Source: Lingula anatina (lineage: Eukaryota; Brachiopoda; Lingulata; Lingulida; Lingulidae). Taken from it: a stretch of 64,000 nucleotides of DNA. The position numbers and the translations under genes were made by a program. This document shows, piece after piece, positions 20,335-31,340 of this stretch (position 1 is its first letter; each line of letters starts with the position of its first letter). The notes beneath the pieces are model-generated. The model saw only the letters and a list, made by a program, of their open reading frames with translations. It was not told the DNA's origin and did no database searches. The stretch spans positions 331,007-395,006 of the forward strand of contig NW_019775435.1 of the NCBI RefSeq assembly GCF_001039355.2, read 5' to 3'.

Positions 20335-23159
20335 GTTTGTCATGAGTCAAGTAGAGCTAGTCCTGTCAAATATAATGACGGACTGAAATTAATTACTCAG
20401 GAAACAAGTCCTTTAGTAGCCAGGAAATTGTCATTGGACGCCTGACTCCATTACGGATATAAACCGCATAAACTATGTCCATAAAAAGTAATGGAGGAGG
20501 TAGAGAACAAGATCATTATCGTTTCATAAAAAATCAAAAGTCAATCAGCTTAAATTCTCGCTTACTAAGACATTGCTATAGCCGACTAACAGGTTGTTGC
20601 ATTTAACAAAGAAGCCTACATTCTAATTTTTTAGCTCCAATTTTTTTGGAGGGGGGTGTCTTTTGAGAACCTCTCCTTGAAGCTTTTATATGCAGTGGTG
20701 ATAGTAGCCCATTTCGGTTGCATTTATTGTAAAGCAATTATTTTTCATATCTCTTAGACCTACATGTAGGCCTACATTACGAAGTTGACTTTGCGAATAT
20801 GAAGTAGGCTATCCGATTTTATCAGCTTAAGGTTAGTTCAAGAGTTTCAGACTTTTTGTGAAACGGACCCCGGTATATCTTGAATAGCACCTGTACACGC
20901 TAAGTACATTTTACAATGGTGATGACAGTTCATTCATTCAATTGTCTGTTAATTGTGTTACAAATGGCCGCAATACAACACTGCAACGATAGAGGAGTGT
21001 GGCGAACGCTCGCTAGCAAGTAAATCTTTCCAAACTAATATTTAAAACTCACTTCTATCAGAAGCACGTCTCTGTCGTTTTGACGGCAACGGCAGATACA
21101 CGCTGGAGATTATTTTAGAATAAACCCTAAAGCTTGGAGTAATGGAAGCAAGATCCCTGTGGTCGTTGATATACGACATTGCCTCTCACCTTTACTTTGG
21201 TCCCCGTGTGATAGGTAATCTATGATCGAGTTGAAGCTCCCAAAATACATCATTACCAACAGAACATTGCCAACAAACCAGATTTCCGTTGTCCAAAACA
21301 ACGGACTTTTGAATATTGAGGAAAGCTGGGCAGTATCATCCGAGTTTTCTTTTGAGTCATGGGATAACGGTTTCAGCTCTGCATCGATGATGTTAATTTC
21401 TTCGTGCGTGTCTGAAGACCTGTTTTCTTTTTCCCCGGCTGCTTGGGAACCGTTCCTTTTATCGTCGGAAAAAGACGTAGGAGGTAAAAGAGAGATGCTT
21501 TCTGCCGGTGCGTGTGTGCCCCCTTCCTTCTCATTTTCGTTTGTATTCAAGTTATTTTGAATGTTGACATTTGGATGTAAGACATCCGCACAAGCTTCAT
21601 CATCTCGCTCGGTTATAGCATTTTTGGAATTTATTTCGAGTGGTGTCAAACAATTGAACGAGTACAGCGACAAAGCCCTACACTTTGTAAATACATTATC
21701 TGCCGCTTTGTTGTTTGTGTCGTGGTCCCTAGGGGGCAGCAAAATCGTAGTAATAGTAGAAATGACGAAACCAATGCACGCAAATACCACCATGGAGCTT
21801 TGGTATGGTATCCCCGCGTCATAAGCTAGCTTGAAATTAAATGAAGAAAAAAGTTTATCTAATGAAATAAGTAATACGCTTACATCTAAATAAAAAAGAG
21901 ATCACTTGTATTAATTCCTCTAGTTATCAGTCTTGAATGTTCGTTGTTAGGCATTGGATAGCATTTGAAGCCAACATCCACTATGTCAAGAATGTACCTG
22001 TCTTTTTGGAAAACATCAGGTAAAAAGGGTTTTGTTTAATTTACCTTAACAAAAAGAAAAGACGACGTGCTCATGTCTGTTGCTCCAGAAACCACAATCC
22101 CAAGAGTCGTTTTGCTCTTAGGAAAAAGCTGCGGCATCTGCATATCTGTAGCAAGGTACATAACGCCCCCTAGGTATTGGGCGATGGATCCTGGAAATAG
22201 TAGCCATTCCAGACCTGAAACGAAGAGTGTGCGTGACCAAGGAGTTCCAACTCCTTGGTATGATCAGTGGCTATTTCTAGCGAGATGCTAGAAAGACCCG
22301 GGTTCTTACATACATTTAGCTCTGCACTATGAGTAAATAATAAAAATCGAAATAAGAGCTGAGAATTGTCGACTTAAATTGTCATTCGCAAGACCAATTA
22401 TGGAATAACATAGTATCTAAATGTATATCGACTTTTTTAGGGACATATACCTTTTAGTGACAATTTACTGGGGCAATTTAAAGTAATTTAGTGGACATAA
22501 ATATATGAAACCATGATTACGGTGGTGAAAATTATACTTGTGGGCTTAAATTATCCGTTCCATTATATGTGGTCCGGGGATATCAATTATTATACCCGTT
22601 TGGTGAACATGTGACTATAGATTCAACGTCTGGTATATATAACACTCCCTGTCAATTTTGCGATGCATGTTTTTCTCTTATAACAACGGCACATCGTTTA
22701 TTTGACGTGCACTAGTTTCCAAGTGGCTTAATTTGTATTACCAGCCAAGACCGTACAGCGAGGTCATGCTGGGTCAAACGTCCATAAGTCCATCTGAATA
22801 CGGATTCTTGCATGCATGGACGAGTCTGTAACGTGATCGGATCAGGGGGCCCTTTGAGGACGTGTGTTTCATTGTTAAAACACACTGTGTGTCTTCAGTA
22901 ACGGTATCTTTTTTATTAATTTTTCTGGCGATATTTATTCAATGACAGTTTTGGAAGCATTTTAACATCAATTCATCAATATTCGTTATCGGTATTGTGC
23001 ATAGATTTACTGTAGAACTGAGCGTTACCCTCAATTCGGTCGTGTTACTTTAGGACCTACCTGGCCTCGCGAAAGCCATGAGCAATGTACCAGTGAAGCA
23101 TAATGACCTGAAATAGGTAAAGGCATGATTATGGCGGGCTGATTATATATTTTTTTTAG

Positions 23160-23227
<68 letters not shown>
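23160..23227. repeat. Poly-A plus (TA)n tract (intron 1 of transporter A)
   Basis: A run of A followed by an uninterrupted AT dinucleotide array, about 50 bp upstream (in transcript sense) of exon 2. Confidence 0.9.
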
Positions 23228-23230
<3 letters not shown>

Positions 23231-24372
23231 AGAACTTTTTCCATTCTTATGTACATTGCATAATAAATTGTCCCCATCTAGCCTCACCGTTGGTACAACT
23301 GAACATATTTTTTGGATTTTGACCCCTTTAATAAAGTCCTGGATCTGCCGGTGTATTGATATTGCTTAATACATCCATATAAAACAAACTAATAGACCTG
23401 CATTATACGCTAGGTTACACGTACTTAAAGCATCTAGTATGTAAATCAAATGAAACACACACTTTGGATTAAATATCCATAGCTGAGCGTTCGCATTGGA
23501 AAAAAAAGTAAGGATGAGCTACATGTAGTATTGATCCCAACCGGTTAAACGGGCATGTCTTTGGGCATCTGGCCTGACCGAACGGAGCGTACATGAAGAC
23601 ATGCGTAAAATTAAGCATTCACTACTGCACTGGCAGCTACTTGATTTATATGACATTAATAGCATAAAATTGCTTCATCCTTTCTTTTCATTTTGAACTC
23701 ACAATGCACTCACACTGTCACAAATACACACAGTTACACACATTAAAACGAGCAGGACTTACATACATATTCCTCGAACAAACCACGTTCCGCAGTGATC
23801 ATATATATGCCCCAGAACTGAGGTAAAAACTAACGCTACAGACGCCACCGTGTATACTAGATTCAACATTTCTTGTTGTGGGGCACATCCAATCTCTGTT
23901 AGGTGATCGTATACTGAATCGCTGGACGCTGTTGCGTTCATGTCGGGCGAATATGTGAGAGTGTCGTTGTCGCAGAGATTGGCGTAAAACCCTGTATCCC
24001 TGAAGATGTAGACCAGCGACGGCCACCCCTGCACACACACGCTGAAGAGGCCAACTTCGATCAAAACGAAAGCCACGAGGAAAGCTTTGTACAGCGCTGG
24101 TTCATTTCCCTTTTCCATGTTTAACTGTGCGCTGGCCGACACTGGCGACTACATAAAAACATCGACTTAGTTCAGATAGCAGAAGTGCGATTTCCCCTTT
24201 TTATACCTGCTGTTGCATATTCATAAACACAATCACGTGGGTATTTTAAAACCAACAGCCAAAAGGTTTTGCTCATGGCATCATGTTGATATGATTTTGA
24301 AGTACCTGTACTTTTTGAGTACAAGGCATATTGTTGACCTTTTTTTCTAAAAATAAATACGAGTTTATTCAT

Positions 24373-25150
24373 ACAATGTATTTACACGTCCAGCAATACA
24401 ATTAAGCTACACACAGCACATTACAATGCAATGATTATCAGCATTATAATTATACAAGGACTTGCTTAGTTGCATCAGGCCCGGGAGAAGGGTACGTTTT
24501 TTTTGTTTCTTTTTGGAGGGGGGAGGGTTGAACGAACCGCCCTTTAAGCCCGTTGTAATGAACCTTTTACATATGCCTATGATGAATGCCCTAAACTTAA
24601 ATAATTTTGTACGCTTAATTCAAGCGTGGGCTCGAAATAGGACATTACGTTTTAGACTAACTTAGTGGATAACGCAATCCAAAGATTCCACGGTTCGTGT
24701 CAGATTTACGTAAGGTCGCGCAAAGAAAACCCAAGTCCACATAATGACCAGTTAAATGATTTATTCGTTGACGCTAGGTAACTACATATTCTAAGTGAAG
24801 CCACCTACTCTTAACTTGTCAGCTCCGTACTCCGTCGCCTCCAATCTCCTTCCTCGCTGCTTCCTTCTACCTGTCTCCCCAGCTGTCTCCCGTATATCTC
24901 TCAAGGTATTGCTTATATCCTTATTCCTTATCTACATGTATGGTCCATGACGCAAACTTCAACTACCTTTAATTGTATAATTAATTCCTTTACTTCGGCG
25001 TCATACACAGAGACCGCCGCATTACTCAAGAGCTATTAGACTACAAGACATTACGTCATACGACTTCGTATGATCTTTATGTCGGACCCGACACCGTGTG
25101 ACAGAGACCTCCATTAGAGACTGCGCTTCGCATTCATTTGTACATTTCAA
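24373..25150. other. Spacer between transporter A and lectin-glycosyltransferase 2
   Basis: No gene recognised. It contains a T/G-rich tract at 24498-24530 and C/T-rich sequence around 24840-24910. The 5' leader or promoter of transporter A should lie in 24119-24400, but no core promoter element is convincing. Confidence 0.4.
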
Positions 25151-25151
25151 C

Positions 25152-25296
25152 CTCGCCTACCCTCTACCAGGACGACAGATTGATTTTTCACAGATACTCA
25201 CGGATATAAGTCTCTAGATAAATAGACAGTCATTTTGGTCTGATGTCGATTCAGCAAAAAATGTCCACAATTATAACTGAGACCCTGGTAGAGGGT
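25152..25296. mobile_element. Small MITE with CCCTCTACCAGG / CCTGGTAGAGGG ends
   Basis: About 145 bp with inverted termini CCCTCTACCAGGAC and GACCCTGGTAGAGGG. It shares the ends and an AATCAATCTGT-like block with 10016-10083. It is followed immediately by a partial copy of the GTCCGC family (25290-25385, GTAAGTCTCGCCCTAGATTTCGACACACTTAGG). Confidence 0.5.
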
Positions 25297-25385
25297 AAGT
25301 CTCGCCCTAGATTTCGACACACTTAGGTCAGGCTAACCCTAACCATTATAATTATATAAACGAACCCTCAATTGCGTTACGGCAG

Positions 25386-26115
25386 CAAAGGGTCCGCCAG
25401 GGTCCACTGAAGCCCTCCCTTTCCCATCCCAAAATGCCTAGTATTCATTTTGGACTTTTAACAGTTATAAATGTAATACACCTATACTAATTGGGAAATG
25501 CTACACACTGAGATTGCACATTAGAACTACTGATGATAATAATAAATAGAGACAGTTTACAAATAACAGATATAAAACATAGAAATGACGTATAAGAAAA
25601 TTGTACAATATCACTATATTATTGACCATAATACATTGCACAAAATGGCTAATGGTAATACTAACCTTGGCCATTATATTCTTTAAAATGTGTAAAACTA
25701 TCAGCTATTTATTATAATATCCCTGAGCAGATATAATCTTTATTAGTTTTTATATATTTGTAAAGCTTTCCCCTTTCTTCTTCACACAATAACGCCTTAG
25801 ATTTCAGTTAAGGCTGAATCCGAAGGACGCCAATTATGTCATATTCAGGCATCACACTCGACTGCAGAAGTTATTAACTATAAACATGGCTTAAAATCAA
25901 GATCTTCACAAGAAAAGAATATCCGTGAATATTCGTGGCTTAAAGTTTTTTTTTTTTTTTTTTTTTTTTTTTGGCAATCGGACTTCTGTATACTGTATAT
26001 GTATAAAGACATGGCCATGTTTGCAGAAAAATACTTAGGACGGCTGCTATAAAATAATTTAATACGAGCAGGTTATTTCCACTTCCAATGGACGGTGAAA
26101 GGGGAATTCCCAAGC
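25386..26115. other. 3' flank of lectin-glycosyltransferase 2, no gene seen
   Basis: AT-rich sequence with a pure T run at 25946-25971. No family or RNA gene recognised. Confidence 0.4.
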
Positions 26116-26121
26116 TTTATT
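26116..26121 (-). terminator. Candidate polyadenylation signal of lectin-glycosyltransferase 2
   Basis: TTTATT on the + strand, that is AATAAA on the coding strand, about 55 nt after the stop codon at 26177-26179. Confidence 0.5.
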
Positions 26122-26176
26122 AATACCGGTACCACCCCTCTCCATTTTTTTGCGTTATTTTAATACTAGCCGTTAT

Positions 26177-29100
26177 CTAAATCGCGTTTGTTTCACATAT
26201 AAAGTTGCAAGTCTGCAAGCATGGGGCATCCTCCCAATTTCGTCTTCCCCTGTTGTACCTCGCACAGTCTTCATTGCCTCCTTTGTTATTTGGCTCACCT
26301 GACAGAAAGAATATAACAAAGTTACTTGTAAGACATTAAGTCATTGCGGGCGTACTTAATTCATACACGATATAGGGTCCGGTTTAGAAATGTTTGAAGC
26401 GATGGCATTTCATTGCAGCTGTATGGACCTGTGCGCATGCGTAGTGAGGTAAACGCTGAGAATAAGTGCAGTAACACAACCATTACTGAGCGTTTTTTTT
26501 TTAATCTGTAAGTAACCTGGCACGTGATCGTTCTACAGCGGAATACATCATGCAGTCGATTAATGAAGTTCGCTCTAAATAATGAAAGCAGACGTAGGGC
26601 CTATACCATTGCGTCAGTTCTCAGTAGTGCCACTAGGCCCTACTTGTCTAAATGATTATTGCCAGTACACCACAGCCAACACCTTCTTAACCTGACCCGT
26701 GTCTTGCCATACTATGATACACTTAAATAACACAGAAGGCATGTAGGATGGTCTTACCAAATATTTAAGATAAAAATAGAAAGCAAACTTTGATTAACAA
26801 AGTATACTCAATTTTACTAACGGAAAACGTGCGCTGTTTACCTGGATACCACGCAGTGAACCTTGCTGGGATGTTCCCCCATCCGGACAATACCCAGGTA
26901 CCTTCAGAGGCTTCATCTGTGGCTGATGTCCACCAGCAACGGTCGGATCGAGCTGAAGTTCAATGAAACACACGTACGTCACGGAACAACTAGTATCGCT
27001 TTACTGGAGACGATATGTGTATACATGTATATTGCAAGATGGCTACATGTACATACACACAATTAACAACAAAAATGAGACTTCAGACTATTTCGGAAAA
27101 ATCAAGTATGTAATGCATGTGCACAGTGTTTCGTTCTTGTTGGCAACGTCACTATGTGAAGTTGTTTGCGACGCTAGGTAACATGTGTAATACACATGCA
27201 TGTTAAATTTTAGACCCCATTCCCATACCTAGATCGATCTAGCAAGATCGACCCATCTACGAGGGGATTCTCGCTAAATTACATTAAGCTCAATCGTCGT
27301 AGATGTCAGGCTCGCCTACTGAAGCTGCTAAACGATAGTTAATTATCCACTAACAGCTTCAGTAGGCGTGCCAGACATCAGAGCAATGAGTGCAATTCAG
27401 CAAGAAACCCCTCGGAGATGGGTCGATCCTGCTAGATCAATTTAGGCATAGGAATGGAGTGTTACTTACCTGCATCAGCGGCAAGGAACTGTGTAATAAA
27501 CCTGTGCTCCTTTTCGTCATTCACGGCGACTAGTCTTGCTCCCATTGACTCACAGCTCTTCTTAGCCTTGTAGAAGGAGCCGTCCAATGTCATATTGAAA
27601 CTGTAGCAACTTGTCTCGAACATTACCTCAAACTGCCGTGGGCAAGTCACTTATGATAAAAATTAATACTAATCTCATGATATAAATAAATGATGATCAA
27701 TACTCAATGTTTCTACTTTATAGTCATATATCTCCTCTTTTCTTTACTCATGAGTCATAGCTTAATTATTGTCATGAATTCGACTCCATGACAAAATGGA
27801 TCTAGCACTATGTCCAAATTCCGATCGCACTTATACACTTATGTAGAATACCCAACAAAACGTTTCTTTTTAAAAATAAAAAGCAGATGAGGCCACAGTG
27901 ATTATGATAAGAATTTTTAGTTTCATTTTAGGGAAAAAAACAGTTGGGATATTTGGATTTTGAAAGTAAAGTTACTAAAATTGTTGCTTGTAATTTCAGA
28001 GTTTCTTTCAATTCATCAATGTTTCTAGACATAACTTACAGTTCCGTTCACAGTGTAATCCGCCGTATGGGTAAGGACAGGTACATGTTCTCTGTTTACT
28101 CCTTTTATTCACCACACAAACTCCGCCATTTTTACATCCGCATAACTGAAACATGAGATAAGGGTGCTGCCAGTGTCAACTACATCCACAATTTCAGTAT
28201 ATGGATAAAAGTTTGTAATAAATAACTTATTAATACCAGAAAGACAAATTCAATGGTATCAAATTTCATATTCTTAATTGGACTTTCGCATATACTTTCA
28301 CACCTTATTCTAAATCGATTCGAAAAAAAAATCATGCTATTTCACACACTATTGTTATATGCAAATCCTTTGTATTATATGCTTGTCCAAGATTATTCTT
28401 CTATATACATTATTATTTTCTTTTATGTGTATAAAATGTGTTAGAATATTCCACCTTGGTAAATTTTTCTTGTTTGACCATTTTATAATAAATTATTATT
28501 TTAGAAACATACATTTTAATTCTTTCATGAATACTTTCACATTGAAATCTCGGGTGTAACAGGAATGCAAGTCCGCTAGGAACCGTAGTCCGCTTTCCAT
28601 TATTTTGTCCAGTTGACATTCGTCCCATATACTAACCTCAATACTCCAACGAACCCTAATATGTACTAATCATATGGGAGCCCGGACTTCCATTCCTGTT
28701 ACACCGGGACTAGGTCGTTGGCTACATAACTTTCTTGCAAATCGGTTCCAAACTGTGTCTGCTAAATAATGAATTGAGACATTATCTGACCTAAGTCCAT
28801 TATACCCCGGTGCATACACAATGTACCACGGGGATCAGCGAACTTTAAAATATGGAAATTCATGAAGTTTGCCATGCTTATAATTGTATTTTTTAACATC
28901 CTACTTGTATAAAAAATCTCACCTCCTTTTTGCTCCATTTTAGCAGTCGTTGTAATTCCCTTGGACTTAAAACTTTTCCCTAAAATGGAGAAGAAACGAA
29001 AGTCAAAAGCTCTTTAACAGGACTTGTGACCGCTAGGAGAGCAAGTTTCGGACCCCCCCTTCAATGTTGGGTCTTTGGAAATCTTTAAGGGCTCATTCCC

Positions 29101-31309
29101 AATGAAACGATCATTCTACGTAGATTGATTCAACTTCGCGGGGACTCTCGTTGAATGCAAACTGATTACATATTAAAACATATTATTAAAACATAGTAAC
29201 GCGTCTCCTCTTGGCATTGAGTAGAGTACAGAAATGCAAGTGATTGTACAAGTACGTTGCAAACAACATCATATCTGTCTTACACCCCATTTCCATAGAT
29301 TTTTTAGATAGATCTATCCCTGTGGGGTGCTTTCCCAGAGATTAAGATCGATCTAAAGATTAAGTTTTAGATCGACCTAACTCCCTGGGGGTTCAGGCTA
29401 AATTGCAGTCAGCCGAGCGGACACCATAGTTAATTACCCCCTTACAGCTTTTAGTAGGCGGGACAGACGCTTAAGCCGGCCAAGCTGACAGTAATCTAGT
29501 GAGACTCCCCACAGGGATAGATCGATCTAAAATTCTATGGAAATGGGGTGATAAAGTGCATTCCCATAGATTTAGATCGATCCATCTAGTTCGAACTAAC
29601 TCCCTGGGGGTTCACGCGAAATTGATGTCAGCCGAGGGTGCACGGTAGTTTATTACTCCCTTACAGCTTTTAGTAGGCGGGACAGACGCTTAAGCCGGGT
29701 AAGCTGACAGTAACCTAGCGAGACTCCCCACAGGGATAGATCGATCTAAAATCTGTGGGAATGGGGTCTTAGACTTTCACAAGGTGGAAATACGGCAAAA
29801 ATGTTTAAGACATTCAAGACAATTTCATTTGACGGCATACCTTAATGTTTGTGTAAACGGCATGTGGATCGACATCCACGTATATTCTCGTGTACAGTAG
29901 GAACTCGTCGGTCTTTAACACACTGTAAGTCCCTTCAAGACTACTTAGCCCATCCACTTTCCAACGTTTCATTGCAGGCCAGAGTAACGTATATCTGAGA
30001 AAAAAATCAGATTTATTCATTCAAAAATTACAAAACTTGTGCTGTGACAAAATAGATTGGTTAGGCGGATGGCTGGGGGAATTTCCCCAAAGAGATATAC
30101 TTTCAAAATAATAATAATAAATGAAAAAATAAAAATATAACAAATAAATCATAAGTTGGGCCGTTGGTCTTATTAGTATACTCCCCTAGCAAAAAAAGTC
30201 ACCCTACCGCATTTATGTACTTTGCTACAAGGGTACTATGGATTTAATTTTACTGTTGCATAACGTACTAGGCAACCGATCATCGTGTTGACTGGAGATA
30301 TGAGGATTAGAACACCAAGCCTAATTGATCTACCAAGCGTGACCATTGATATATCTTTCACTGTGAGGCTCCTTATACCCCCTTTACACTAGACGGCGTC
30401 CTTTCTGCGACCATGAAATTTGACATCGCTGTGGTCTTAATAAAGAGGCACGAGCATTGATTTTGTATCAGAATGAATGCTCAATGATCGGCCAGTTGTC
30501 GGCACGTAAAGTATTATAATTTTTTTTAACTCTCAAATTGGGCCGTACTGCTGGACGCAGAAAGGACGCCGTCCAGTGTAAAGGGGGCTTTAGTGAGAGG
30601 GATACGCTGTTTAAAAACTGCTTTTATTTCATTTCCTTCGCATACGTCCAATCAGTCAAAATTGGGACAAATAAGACGAAAATGGATAAAGTAAGTGAGA
30701 AAAATCATATTCTCTCTCTCTCTCTCTCTCTCTTGCACTCACAGTCTAATTTAACACAACCTTACCTGAGCGGATTTAGTGGATTGCCAGACTCCGTCTT
30801 GTGTTTTATCATTCTGTACCGCCCAATATCAAGGGGTACTCTGGTAATTTCCTCCGTCTTATTTTTGACGATTCTGTAAATCAATTGGTTTATCTATGGA
30901 TATTATTTGTATTTTATTTACATTTTATTGATGTGCTTTTTAAGAAAGATATATTTACGGGCAGACCCTCACTCCCCCCCCCCCCAAAAAAAAAAGTTTT
31001 ATTAAATCCTACATAAATATTAATCTTCATAAGTTATGAGTGCTCCTCCTTGGCAGCGAAGGGAAGAGATTATCTAGATGCAAATTAAAAACGGTTTAAT
31101 ATTGCCCGAATCAAAGAAGTTCTTTGACCCAACTGTTTGCAAATATTAGATACATTCTATCACTTAAATAATGGATATCCAACCTTGAAAAACGTTAAAA
31201 ATTGACCATCGAAACGGTTTTCTATCTGTGTAATTCCTATAAGCATAAGAATTGGTGGTGAGTTAGCAACCCCCCTCTCACCCTCGATCATAATAATAAT
31301 CAATAATGC

Positions 31310-31340
<31 letters not shown>

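Larger units (their letters stand above)
17196..24118 (-). pseudogene. SLC43A3-like transporter, copy A, with a frameshift in exon 5
   Basis: Exons in transcript order: 24118-23763, 23107-23061, 22214-22045, 21829-21190, 20146-20029, 18828-18660, 17620-17497, 17306-17196. The 12-TM major facilitator pattern of SLC43 is clear: GWPSLVYIFRDTGFYANLC after TM1, GHIYDHCGTWFVR (motif A-like), IFKSPLFWTT before TM7, and HFGKIYSIQLS near TM10-11. Exon 4 encodes a long hydrophilic loop of about 110 residues, rich in Glu, Asp and Ser. Exon 5 is 118 nt where copies B and C have 117: a run of six C (20076-20081) replaces five, shifting the frame into a stop within the exon. All other exons are intact, so this is a very young pseudogene, an allele, or a sequencing error. 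Human SLC43A3 moves nucleobases; the substrate here is unknown. Three MITEs occupy its introns. Confidence 0.85.

Noticed and set aside
21222-21824. Plus-strand frames over the transporter loop exons (also 41708-42301 and 61123-61716)
   Set aside because: They are antisense shadows of exon 4 of the SLC43-like genes; the minus-strand reading has splice sites, conserved flanks and homology.
24116-24142. Extending transporter A (and B at 51934-51958) to an upstream non-ATG start giving MSASAQLN or MAASVQLN
   Set aside because: The codon there is not ATG and an in-frame TAG lies just before; the first ATG (MEKGNEP / MERGNEP) is conserved in both copies.
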